64,000 nt of DNA from a bacterium BRH_c32 (GTDB lineage: Bacteria; Bacteroidota; Ignavibacteria; Ignavibacteriales; Melioribacteraceae): NCBI GenBank assembly GCA_001516025.1, contig LOEU01000025.1, forward strand, positions 1 to 64,000, in the 5' to 3' direction. The notes below the pieces were generated by a model. That model made no database searches. It saw only the letters and a program-made list of their open reading frames with translations, and was not told the DNA's origin. The position numbers were made by a program, and so were the translations under genes. Positions 1-9,128 of this stretch are shown in pieces. Position 1 is the stretch's first letter, and the number at the start of each line of letters is the position of its first letter.

Positions 1-330
<330 letters not shown>

Positions 331-419
331 ATTAATTTTTATTAAAAGATAGATGTTTATATCTAGACTCTTAACTCTTTCGTTTTTCATTTTATTTTTA
401 ACAGAGAATCATAAGTTTT

Positions 420-533
<114 letters not shown>

Positions 534-544
534 GATTTATTTTT

Positions 545-573
545 AACCCCGCTTTGCGGGGTTTTTTGTTTTA
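545..573 (+). terminator. rrn operon intrinsic terminator
   Basis: A perfect 8-bp GC-rich stem, AACCCCGC (545-552) and GCGGGGTT (556-563), encloses a 3-nt loop and runs into a T tract (TTTTTTGTTTT). It lies 12 nt after the 5S gene, the expected place for termination of the rRNA operon. Confidence 0.93.
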
Positions 574-919
574 AATACCCCACATTACAATCATTTCATA
601 CCAACTAACTTCTCGAGATAGCCAAATGAACATTTCTAATTAGCTATATTTATAATTAAGATGTTCTAATTCATATTTAGAACAAATATTAATTGTATAG
701 ATATTGAAATGCCTTCTCTATTGTGCAGAATTAATGTTGATAATTGGTTGTGTTAGCAACGGTAATAGATAGATGAAGATTTGTTAATAAGACATAATTG
801 GCCATTATTATGGAAATATTATTTATGTATTGGATGGAATACAAAGCCCCTCATAAATACTTGTAATCATTTGAGGAGGGTAAGATTGGAGAGAGATTTT
901 AATTTGTTATTTTTTCTTA
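574..919. other. Gene-free interval between rrn terminator and dnaX stop
   Basis: About 346 nt of AT-rich sequence separates the rRNA terminator from the end of the convergently transcribed dnaX. I see no plausible reading frame, tRNA or strong hairpin. A weak 6-bp inverted repeat (GAACAT near 626, ATGTTC near 660) is too far apart to call a terminator. Confidence 0.6.
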
Positions 920-2566
920 TTATTTATTGATTTCTTTTCCGCCGAGAACATTTTTAACTGCTGAAATCAATTCGCTCTCTTCACCGGATTCAGAAGATTT
1001 ACCGGAATCCATTGAAGTACTTCCTTGATTGACGTTAAGTTCTATTTTTGTTCCGAAAACTTCCTTTGCTTTCTTATCAATATATTTTTTATTGTCTTTT
1101 ATTATCTCTTTATCCTCAAAATGCTCTACCGTGAGTTCTAATTTGTTGTTAATAAAATTAACAAGGTTTGTATTAGTTAGAACTGAAGCTAAGAATATTT
1201 TTTCCGATTTCACTTGGTCGATAAATATCTTCCATTTGGCAATAATTTCAGTCATATCGCCGGGATTAGAATAAATAGGATTAATGAATTGTTCGACTTC
1301 GGGGATTACAATATCTTTTCTTAATGCCGGTTCCACATTATTGATAGACGATAATTTTGTTTTTGTCTCTTTAACGGTAGAATAATTCACTTTGGAATCA
1401 GAAATCACTGAAGAAGTATTAATGTTAGAAGAAAAATTTCCACTATTTACTTTAGAAAGGAGCTTTGATAATGTTTCCGTTTTTTCTAATCCGATTAATT
1501 GTGCTAAAATTATTTCTACTTTAAGTTTTTGATTTGGTGCCGACTTAAGTTCATATTGCGATTTATTCAAGAAATTTAAAATCCTAATTAAATCCCCTTC
1601 AGAAAATGATTCTGTATAATCTAAATATCTCTCTTTGTATATTTCTGCCGTCTCGATTAATTGATTATCCTTTCGAAGTACAACTGTCATGATATTTCTA
1701 AAGTGTTCCACAAGTCCATTCATAAAGTCTAGAAAATTCCAGCCATTCTCATATAATTTTCGAGTAATTTCAAAAGCATCATTAAAATTCTTACTAAGAA
1801 TTGCATCAGAGATATCAAAATATAATTCTTCGTCAATAAGATTAAGCATCATATTCACAACACTAGAATCAACTTTATTACCGCTAAATGCAATCGCTTG
1901 ATCAAATAAGGTTTGAGCATCCCTGAGAGCGCCGTCAGCTTTCTTTGCAATTAGACTCAAGGCAATATCATCAATAACAATTCCCTCGGCATCAGCAATC
2001 TTTTGGAGAGTACTTTTTGTAGATGCTAATTCAATTCTTCTAAAATCAAATCTTTGGCAGCGGGATAAAATTGTCAAAGGTACTTTATGTACGTCAGTTG
2101 TCGCAAAAATAAATATTGTATGTTCAGGCGGTTCTTCTAATGTTTTTAGGAGCGCATTAAAAGACTCGGTGGTAAGCATGTGAACTTCATCAATAATATA
2201 AACTTTATATTTCCCGCGTGTAGGGGCATATTTAACAGAATCTCTAAGTGTTCTAATCTCTTCGATTCTTCTATTCGAGGCACCATCAATTTCAATTACA
2301 TCAAGACTTTGAGAATTTGAAAAGGATAAACACATTTCACATTCATTACATGGTTCGGCATCTTTCGGATTCATGCAATTAAGGGATTTCGCTAGAATAC
2401 GTGCGGTTGTGGTTTTGCCAACTCCGCGAGGTCCTGCAAATATATATGCATGCGCCACTTTCCCATTTTTTATTGAATTTATTAATGTCTTGGTAATATG
2501 TTCCTGACCAATTACATCAGAAAAATTTTGTGGTCGCCATTTACGTGCTGTTACTAAGTAGTTCAT
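920..2566 (-). CDS. dnaX: DNA polymerase III subunit gamma/tau
   Basis: Clamp-loader ATPase of the replicative polymerase. The N-terminal AAA+ module carries a Walker A motif (GPRGVGKTT, residues 45-53), the four-cysteine zinc-binding insert typical of DnaX (CMNPKDAEPCNECEMC), a Walker B (IIDEVHM) and a sensor-1 segment (FATTDVHKVPLTILSRCQRF). The clamp-loader lid and collar regions follow, and then a poorly conserved serine-rich tail of the tau type. At 548 residues it is within the family range. It is the last gene of a minus-strand run lon-msrC-dnaX, starting 5 nt after the msrC stop. No good Shine-Dalgarno precedes its ATG, so translation may be coupled to msrC. I did not see an obvious programmed frameshift site. 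Confidence 0.96.
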   Translation of the reverse strand: MNYLVTARKWRPQNFSDVIGQEHITKTLINSIKNGKVAHAYIFAGPRGVGKTTTARILAKSLNCMNPKDAEPCNECEMCLSFSNSQSLDVIEIDGASNRRIEEIRTLRDSVKYAPTRGKYKVYIIDEVHMLTTESFNALLKTLEEPPEHTIFIFATTDVHKVPLTILSRCQRFDFRRIELASTKSTLQKIADAEGIVIDDIALSLIAKKADGALRDAQTLFDQAIAFSGNKVDSSVVNMMLNLIDEELYFDISDAILSKNFNDAFEITRKLYENGWNFLDFMNGLVEHFRNIMTVVLRKDNQLIETAEIYKERYLDYTESFSEGDLIRILNFLNKSQYELKSAPNQKLKVEIILAQLIGLEKTETLSKLLSKVNSGNFSSNINTSSVISDSKVNYSTVKETKTKLSSINNVEPALRKDIVIPEVEQFINPIYSNPGDMTEIIAKWKIFIDQVKSEKIFLASVLTNTNLVNFINNKLELTVEHFEDKEIIKDNKKYIDKKAKEVFGTKIELNVNQGSTSMDSGKSSESGEESELISAVKNVLGGKEINK

Positions 2567-2571
2567 AAGTT

Positions 2572-3081
2572 TTATATTATTTTAAATTTTCTTAAATCAA
2601 TTTTTTTTGTAAATACTACTAATAATTCTTCTAAATATTTTTTATCAGTCTCATTAAAGGAGGAATATTCATAGCTATCCAAATCTAATACGCCAATTAA
2701 TTCATTCTCAATTAATATTGGTACTACAATTTCAGATTTAGATCCGGAATCGCAAACTATATGTCCCGGAAATTTGTCCACATCATCTACAATTAGAGGT
2801 TCTCTCTTTATTGCAGAAGTTCCGCAGACACCATGATTCATTTTGATTTCGGTGCAAGCAGTATTCCCCTGAAACGGACCTAAAAATAATTTTTCGCCAT
2901 CCAAGAAATAAAAACCGACCCAAGAAATCTTATCGAAAGCTTGTTTTAACATAGCCGTAAAATTAGAAAGTCCACTTAATATCTTATCACCCTCAACAAA
3001 AAGATGATGTGATGATGCTAAAAGTTGAATATAGACCTCCTCATCTGATAGATTTTTATTTAGTTTTAGTTCTTCTGACAT
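2572..3081 (-). CDS. msrC: Free methionine-(R)-sulfoxide reductase (GAF domain)
   Basis: A single GAF-fold protein that reduces free methionine-R-sulfoxide, a repair step for oxidised methionine pools. Three cysteines at 76, 86 and 110 have the same spacing (10 and 24 residues) as the catalytic and resolving cysteines of the E. coli YebR/MsrC family. They lie in the family signature (ACTEIKMNHGVCGTSA, then FPGHIVCDSGSKSEIVVP). I place the start at the ATG at 3081, giving 169 residues, because AAAGG lies just upstream and the family is about 160-170 residues. An in-frame start at 3159 would add 26 residues encoded inside lon. The chosen start still overlaps the end of lon by 26 nt, which suggests translational coupling. 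Confidence 0.93.
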   Translation of the reverse strand: MSEELKLNKNLSDEEVYIQLLASSHHLFVEGDKILSGLSNFTAMLKQAFDKISWVGFYFLDGEKLFLGPFQGNTACTEIKMNHGVCGTSAIKREPLIVDDVDKFPGHIVCDSGSKSEIVVPILIENELIGVLDLDSYEYSSFNETDKKYLEELLVVFTKKIDLRKFKII

Positions 3082-5491
3082 TTTTGCCTTTCTTAGAAAT
3101 TGAAGATTTTTTCTTAAAAGAATCAAATACATAAGGGAGAGCTTCATAAATATTTTCAATCGGAATAATTTTCATTCCTGATTTCACTTCATCTTTAATT
3201 TCAGTCAAATCTTTTTCATTATCTGATGGAATCAGTACTGTTTTAATTCCATTTCTACGAGCCGCAAGAAGTTTTTCATTCAATCCGCCAATTGGTAAAA
3301 CTTTACCGCGAAGAGTAATTTCGCCGGTCATAGCAATGTCGTTCTTCGCAGGATTACCACTAAATGCCGAATACATTGCCATAGTAAGAGTTATCCCGGC
3401 AGAAGGACCATCTTTAGGTATTGCACCTTCGGGTAGATGTATATGAATTTCTCTATCTTTTGAAAATTGAGCTTTTAGTCCCAAGAGCTTTGTATTGCTC
3501 TTTAAGAAACTCAAAGCTGCAAGAGCTGATTCTTTCATTACATCGCCAATCTGTCCGGTAATAGTAAGTTTTTCTCCGCCATTCATGACAGTAGCATCAA
3601 CATGTAATATCTCACCTCCAACGCTCGTCCAAGCTAAACCTGTTACTGATCCAATCTTAGTTTTAGTATCTGTATTGTGAGCTCTATATTTTGGAACTCC
3701 TAAGAATTTTTCGATATCTTCAGGAGTAATTGTATAACTAATCTTTTTCTTTTTAGACTTGGTTAAAATAGTAGTAACTATTTCTTTAGCTGTTTTTCTA
3801 AGTACAGAAGCAATTTCTCTTTCAAGATTTCTTACACCGGATTCTCGTGTATATTCATTTATTATTTTTAGAATCGATTCATCTTGGAAATTAATTTCAT
3901 ATTTATCTAAGCCATGGGCATTATATTGTTTTTGCAAGATATGTCTTTTAGCAATTTGAAGTTTTTCAAATTCCAGATAACCGGGAAGTTCAATAATTTC
4001 CATTCTATCTTGAAGCGGTAGAGGAATATTATATCTAACATTAGCAGTTGTAATGAACATTACTTGCGAAAGATCGTAATCGATATCAAGATAGTGATCG
4101 TTGAATGAATGGTTCTGTTCAGGATCAAGCACTTCTAACATAGCCGAAGAAGGATCTCCTCTGAAATCCATACTCATTTTATCTATCTCATCTAAAAGCA
4201 TAACCGGATTAATTGTTTTTGCTTTTTTCATAGATTGTAGAATTTTACCGGGCATTGAACCGATATAAGTTCTTCGATGACCTCTAATTTCAGCTTCGTC
4301 ACGTACACCGCCAAGACTGATGCGAACAAAGTTTCGGCCGAGAGCACGAGCAATGGATTTGCCTAGAGAAGTTTTTCCAACTCCGGGAGGTCCTACAAAA
4401 CAAAGGATCTGACCACGCATATTTTTAACTAAATTTAAAACGGCAATATGCTCCACTATTCGATCTTTAGGTTTATCTAATCCGAAGTGATCTTCATCTA
4501 AAATTACACGGACATTATTTACGTTTAGATTATCCTTGCTTCTTTTGTTCCAAGGAACGTCAATTAACCAATCGAGATAATTCCTAATTACTGTTGCCTC
4601 AGGAGAGCTTGGAGGAGTCTTTTTTAATTTATTTAATTCATCTAATGCCTTGTCTTCCACTTCGGCAGGCATTTTCGCTTTCTGAATTTTTTCTTTTATT
4701 AGCTGAAATTCGGGTATCGCTTCTTCATCATCGCCAAGTTCATCCTGTAAAATTCTAATCTGTTCCTGAATAATAAATTTTCTTTGAGATTTTGCAATGT
4801 TTTCTTGAACCTTGGACTCGATCTCTTTTTCAATGCGGAGTATCTCAATTTCGGAATTGAGTATTTTTATGATTTCGTATAATTGTTCTTTTAAAGAAAA
4901 CTTTTTAAGAACAGACTGTTTTATTTCAATTGACTGATTGATATTTGCGGCCACATAGAATACTTTTCTATCAAGCTCCGTTATATTTTCTAAAGCATTA
5001 ATAGCTTCCTGTGGAATTGCTTTATTAATTTTAACGTATTCTTTGAATTGGCTAGTCATCTGTCTTAGAAGTGCATTTAGCTCCCTTTGATCCTCTTTTA
5101 CGGGATATATAACCTCAATTTCGGCTTCAAAGAAAGTCGGATTATCAGTATATTTCGTAATTTTTCCTTGGATTATTCCATCAACGAGAATTTTCAAAAG
5201 TCCATTCGGAAGCTTTAGTATCTGAATGATTTTTGCAATAGTACCTTCTTGATATATATCTTCTTTTGCAGGTTCTTCAAGATTTGATTTAATTTGTGCT
5301 GAAAGAAATATATATTTGGAATTATCTAAGGCGTAATTTGCAGCCTTAATAGATTGTTCGCGCCCAACTAGGATTGGGAATATCATATAAGGGAAAATAA
5401 CATTATCTCGTAGTGGTAATACGGGTAAAATTTTTGGAATATCTTCAACTGCTGTGTAATCTAAATTTGTTTTTTTTGCATCGTTATCCAT
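3056..5491 (-). CDS. lon: ATP-dependent protease La (Lon)
   Basis: Cytosolic AAA+ serine protease that removes damaged and regulatory proteins. It has the N-terminal substrate-binding domain (about residues 22-220), a helical linker and an AAA+ module with Walker A (GPPGVGKTS, Lys373) and Walker B (MLLDEIDKM). The C-terminal protease domain has a Ser697-Lys740 dyad (PKDGPSAGIT and GLNEKLLAARR), separated by 43 residues as in E. coli Lon. The 811-residue length is normal. A TTG directly upstream (5494) could also initiate. The ATG is preferred, with GGAGAAG about 10 nt upstream. It heads the run lon-msrC-dnaX and is divergent from the inositol monophosphatase gene. No HrcA or heat-shock operator is evident. 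Confidence 0.97.
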   Translation of the reverse strand: MDNDAKKTNLDYTAVEDIPKILPVLPLRDNVIFPYMIFPILVGREQSIKAANYALDNSKYIFLSAQIKSNLEEPAKEDIYQEGTIAKIIQILKLPNGLLKILVDGIIQGKITKYTDNPTFFEAEIEVIYPVKEDQRELNALLRQMTSQFKEYVKINKAIPQEAINALENITELDRKVFYVAANINQSIEIKQSVLKKFSLKEQLYEIIKILNSEIEILRIEKEIESKVQENIAKSQRKFIIQEQIRILQDELGDDEEAIPEFQLIKEKIQKAKMPAEVEDKALDELNKLKKTPPSSPEATVIRNYLDWLIDVPWNKRSKDNLNVNNVRVILDEDHFGLDKPKDRIVEHIAVLNLVKNMRGQILCFVGPPGVGKTSLGKSIARALGRNFVRISLGGVRDEAEIRGHRRTYIGSMPGKILQSMKKAKTINPVMLLDEIDKMSMDFRGDPSSAMLEVLDPEQNHSFNDHYLDIDYDLSQVMFITTANVRYNIPLPLQDRMEIIELPGYLEFEKLQIAKRHILQKQYNAHGLDKYEINFQDESILKIINEYTRESGVRNLEREIASVLRKTAKEIVTTILTKSKKKKISYTITPEDIEKFLGVPKYRAHNTDTKTKIGSVTGLAWTSVGGEILHVDATVMNGGEKLTITGQIGDVMKESALAALSFLKSNTKLLGLKAQFSKDREIHIHLPEGAIPKDGPSAGITLTMAMYSAFSGNPAKNDIAMTGEITLRGKVLPIGGLNEKLLAARRNGIKTVLIPSDNEKDLTEIKDEVKSGMKIIPIENIYEALPYVFDSFKKKSSISKKGKNVRRTKTK

Positions 5492-5587
5492 CAAGCAACT
5501 TCTCCAGAGTGATATATTAAACCTTGAAATATACCAAATATAACAAGGCAGTACAAGGAAACTATTTATACTAATAGGAGTAATATT

Positions 5588-6367
5588 ATGATTAAAGATA
5601 TAATTGAGATATCAAAATTAGCCGGTGAGATTATTAGAGCTGGATTTAAACAAAATTTTGAAATAGAATACAAGACTAATTCATCTAATTTAGTAACGGA
5701 AATTGATAAAAAATCGGAAGAATTGATAATTAATTATGTTAAAAAAAAATATCCGAAACATGGTATATTAGCAGAAGAGAGTGGGGAGAAAGAATTAGAT
5801 TCAGAATATAAATGGATTATTGATCCATTGGATGGAACTACAAATTTTGCTCATGGATTGCCGATATTTTCAGTTTCAATCGGAGTTGTAAAAGGTAAAG
5901 AAATTATTGCCGGAGTTGTTTATGATGTTATTTCGGATATTCTATATTGTGCTGAAAAGGGGAGTGGAGCATATAGAAACGGTTCAAAGATATCTGTTAA
6001 TAAAAGAGATGATATTAAAACTTCTCTATTGGTTACAGGCTTCCCTTATGACATTAAAGAAAATCCGCTAAACGCTGTTGAGCATTTTAATGAGTTTTTA
6101 TACAATTCAAGAGCAGTAAGGAGATTAGGTAGTGCTGCGATAGATTTCTGTTATGTTGCTTCAGGAGTTTTTGACGGTTTTTGGGAAGTTACTCTCCAGC
6201 CATGGGATGTATGTGCAGGGAAATTAATTGTTGAAGAAGCAGGCGGTTTAGTAACCGATTTTGATGGAAATAATTATGAAATTTTAAGAAACAGAAGGGA
6301 TTCAGTTGCTTCAAACGGACTTATTCACAATCAAATGATTGAGGTTTTAAGAAAAAACAGTAATTAA
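5588..6367 (+). CDS. suhB: Inositol monophosphatase family protein (SuhB-like)
   Basis: Mg2+-dependent sugar-phosphate phosphatase of the IMPase fold, 259 residues. Metal-site motifs are visible in order: the EE pair in GILAEESG, WIIDPLDGTTNF, and the C-terminal LQPWDVCAGKLIVEEAGG. The family hydrolyses inositol-1-phosphate and related sugar phosphates. In E. coli, SuhB also acts on rRNA transcription complexes, which cannot be inferred here. The AGGAG about 9 nt before the ATG supports the start. It is divergent from lon, with a shared 96-nt promoter region, and is followed by cmk after 53 nt. Confidence 0.92.
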   Translation: MIKDIIEISKLAGEIIRAGFKQNFEIEYKTNSSNLVTEIDKKSEELIINYVKKKYPKHGILAEESGEKELDSEYKWIIDPLDGTTNFAHGLPIFSVSIGVVKGKEIIAGVVYDVISDILYCAEKGSGAYRNGSKISVNKRDDIKTSLLVTGFPYDIKENPLNAVEHFNEFLYNSRAVRRLGSAAIDFCYVASGVFDGFWEVTLQPWDVCAGKLIVEEAGGLVTDFDGNNYEILRNRRDSVASNGLIHNQMIEVLRKNSN

Positions 6368-6420
6368 TATAATGTTTCTCAAATTGCAAATAGAATTAAT
6401 ATTTAATAAATTTGTAAGCT

Positions 6421-7092
6421 ATGGCAAAAAGAATTGTAATAGCAATTGATGGGCCCGCAGGGTCGGGTAAAAGTACTGCTGCTAAATATTTAGCAGAAAA
6501 GCTCGGTTTCACTTATGTAGATACCGGAGCTATGTATAGAGCAATTACTTTTAAAGCTATGGAACTCGGAATAGTTGATGACGTTGAAAAGGTAATTGAG
6601 CTTACAAAAAAAATTAAAATAAGTTTGAATTTCGAGAATGGAATAACGAGAGTTTTTGTAGATGATGAAGAAGTAACTGATAAGATTAGAACATTGGAAG
6701 TCAATAGCAAAGTAAGTGATATCAGTAAAATAGGTGAAGTAAGAGAAGAATTAGTAAAACTTCAAAGAAAATTAGGTGAAGATAAAAATCTTGTTGCTGA
6801 AGGAAGGGATACTACAACTGTTGTTTTCCCGAATGCAGATCTTAAGATATATTTAACCGCTTCTTTAGAAGAAAGAGCTAAAAGAAGATTCGCTGAGTTT
6901 CAAGAGAAAAATTCGGAAATTACAATAGATGAAGTAAAAGTAAATCTCTCAAATCGAGATAATATTGATAGCAGCAGGGACGTGAGCCCTTTAATGAAAG
7001 CTGAAGATGCTATTGAGTTTGATAATACGAATACTTCGATACTTGATGAAATTGATATCTTACTAAATAAAATTAGTAATTTAGAAGAATAA
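6421..7092 (+). CDS. cmk: Cytidylate kinase
   Basis: Phosphorylates CMP and dCMP to the diphosphates in pyrimidine salvage. The P-loop GPAGSGKST is at residues 11-19, followed by the CMP-binding segment YVDTGAMYRA and the lid region around AEGRDTTTVVFPNADLKIYLTAS. At 223 residues it is normal. The ribosome-binding site is weak, but the ATG is fixed by the conserved N-terminus. The cmk-rpsA adjacency is a widely conserved bacterial pair. A gap of 111 nt to rpsA leaves room for a separate rpsA leader. Confidence 0.95.
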   Translation: MAKRIVIAIDGPAGSGKSTAAKYLAEKLGFTYVDTGAMYRAITFKAMELGIVDDVEKVIELTKKIKISLNFENGITRVFVDDEEVTDKIRTLEVNSKVSDISKIGEVREELVKLQRKLGEDKNLVAEGRDTTTVVFPNADLKIYLTASLEERAKRRFAEFQEKNSEITIDEVKVNLSNRDNIDSSRDVSPLMKAEDAIEFDNTNTSILDEIDILLNKISNLEE

Positions 7093-7203
7093 AAAGATTA
7101 TTTGCCGTCAATAATAAACGAATGTTACATTAAATTATTTACTGCTTGATACTTTTAAGGACGGCTGAAAGTTATATAGCAGAGTATTTTTTTTGGAGGT
7201 TCA

Positions 7204-9024
7204 ATGTCTGATAAAGACACAATGGTGAAAGATAGTTCTTTCGATACCCGGAAGTTTTTTAATGCTGATGAGTATTCAGAAGAGGAATTATTAGAACTCA
7301 ATAAGCTTTACTCAGAATCATTTCGCAATATTAAAGAAGGCGAAATTATTCAGGGTACGATTGTAGGTATTAATTCTGATAACGTAATTGTTAATGTTGG
7401 TTTTAAATCTGATGGAAGCATATCGAGAAATGAATTTTCATCAACAGAAGAGATAAAGATAGGTGAACATATTGATATCGTTATCGAAAGCGTAGAAGAT
7501 GAAGAAGGTAATTTAGTATTAAGTAAAAAGAGAGCAGACTTCCTCAAAGTCTGGAAACGTATCATGGATTCTTTTGAGAATGAAAAGATTATCGTCGGTA
7601 AAATTCTTAAAAGAATTAAAGGTGGTATGGTGGTTGATCTTTTGGGAATCGAAGCATTTTTGCCCGGTTCGCAGATTGATATTCGCCCTGTAAGAGATTT
7701 TGATGCATTTGTTGGTCAAACAATGGATTTCAAAATTGTTAAAGTAAATATCCCTACTGAAAACGTAGTTGTTTCACATAAAGTATTGATTGAAGAAACA
7801 ATTTCAGACCAAAGAAAAGAAATTCTTGAAAAATTAGAAAAAGGTCAGATACTTGAAGGACAAGTAAAAGCGATCACAGATTTCGGTGTATTCGTTGATC
7901 TTGGCGGTGTCGATGGTTTAATTCATATTACAGACTTAAGCTGGGGTAGAATTAATCATCCTAGCGAAGTTGTTAAGCTTGATGAAAAAATTAAAGTTGT
8001 CGTTACTGATTATGATAAAGAGAAGAAGAGAATTTCACTTAGCTTAAAACAATTATTACCACATCCATGGGAAAAAATTGGTCAGAAATATAAAATCGGT
8101 GATAAAGTTGCCGGTCGTGTAGTTTCATTGACTGATTACGGTGCTTTCATTGAGATCGAAAAAGGAATTGAGGGATTAATCCATATTTCTGAAATGAGCT
8201 GGACACAACATATTAGTCATCCATCTCAATTCGTATCGATGGGACAGATAGTAGATGCAGTAATTCTTAGTTTGGATTCTGATGAAAAGAAGATTTCACT
8301 AGGAATGAAACAGCTAACTCCGGATCCATGGCAGGACTTAATGAAGAAATATCCTGTTGGTTCACAGCATTCAGGTGTTGCGCGTAACCTTACAAACTTC
8401 GGTGTATTCGTGGAATTAGAGCCGGGTATTGATGGTTTGGTACATATATCTGATCTATCATGGACAAAAAAGATCCGCCACCCCGGTGAAGTTGTTAAGA
8501 AGGGTGAAAAGATTGATGTCGTTGTTCTTGGTGTTGATACTGATCAGAGAAAAATCTCTTTAGGTCATAAACAAGTTAATCCAAATCCATGGGATAATTT
8601 TGAGAAAGAATATGCAGTAGGCAAAACGTCTGACGGCAAGATAGTAAGAATAATTGAAAAAGGCTTAATAGCTGAACTTCCATTAAATGTTGATGGATTT
8701 ATTCCTGCAACACAACTATCTACATCTAAGATCAAAAATTTATCATACTGTTTCCCGATTGGAACTAAGCTTGAATTAAAGGTTGTAGAATTTGATAAAG
8801 AGAACAAAAAGATTGTTCTAAGTGCTTTAGCGGTAATGAAGGATAAGACTGACGAAGAAATTTCTAGTTTCATAACTGATTACAAACTTGAAAAAGTTAC
8901 AATCGCAGATGTAAGAAATTCTGACTTAGGAAAATTCGATTCTTCGGATTTCAATTTATATGAAGATAAGCCATCAGCACCTGAAGTAACAAAATCAGAT
9001 GCTAACGAAGCAAAATCAGAATAA
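7204..9024 (+). CDS. rpsA: 30S ribosomal protein S1
   Basis: RNA-binding ribosomal protein that helps bring mRNA to the 30S subunit. The 606-residue chain contains six S1-type OB-fold repeats, at roughly 38-105, 125-190, 210-280, 297-366, 383-453 and 470-540. Repeats 3 to 5 are best conserved, with GFGVFVDLG/GLIH-type cores and repeated HPWE/DPW linkers (for example QLLPHPWEKIG, QLTPDPWQDL). The six-domain layout is that of full-length S1 in Gram-negative bacteria. The start is supported by TTTGGAGG about 4 nt upstream. The acidic C-terminal tail is low complexity. Confidence 0.97.
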   Translation: MSDKDTMVKDSSFDTRKFFNADEYSEEELLELNKLYSESFRNIKEGEIIQGTIVGINSDNVIVNVGFKSDGSISRNEFSSTEEIKIGEHIDIVIESVEDEEGNLVLSKKRADFLKVWKRIMDSFENEKIIVGKILKRIKGGMVVDLLGIEAFLPGSQIDIRPVRDFDAFVGQTMDFKIVKVNIPTENVVVSHKVLIEETISDQRKEILEKLEKGQILEGQVKAITDFGVFVDLGGVDGLIHITDLSWGRINHPSEVVKLDEKIKVVVTDYDKEKKRISLSLKQLLPHPWEKIGQKYKIGDKVAGRVVSLTDYGAFIEIEKGIEGLIHISEMSWTQHISHPSQFVSMGQIVDAVILSLDSDEKKISLGMKQLTPDPWQDLMKKYPVGSQHSGVARNLTNFGVFVELEPGIDGLVHISDLSWTKKIRHPGEVVKKGEKIDVVVLGVDTDQRKISLGHKQVNPNPWDNFEKEYAVGKTSDGKIVRIIEKGLIAELPLNVDGFIPATQLSTSKIKNLSYCFPIGTKLELKVVEFDKENKKIVLSALAVMKDKTDEEISSFITDYKLEKVTIADVRNSDLGKFDSSDFNLYEDKPSAPEVTKSDANEAKSE

Positions 9025-9053
9025 TTCTTTAAAGTAATTTGTTACATATTTTT

Positions 9054-9107
9054 GGGCTGTATTTAATCAAATTAGTTACTAATTTATTAAGTACAGCCTT
9101 TTTATTA
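9054..9107 (+). terminator. Probable intrinsic terminator after rpsA
   Basis: GGCTGTA (9055-9061) pairs with TACAGCC (9092-9098) and is followed by TTTTTATT. The 30-nt loop holds a second small hairpin (AATTAG/CTAATT). The large loop makes this less certain than a compact terminator. Confidence 0.6.
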
Positions 9108-9128
9108 TAAGAGAAAGAAGAAAGAGAT

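Noticed and set aside
3082-3159. A 26-residue N-terminal extension of the methionine-sulfoxide reductase
   Set aside because: It lies wholly inside lon, is not family-like, and a Shine-Dalgarno precedes the internal ATG at 3081.
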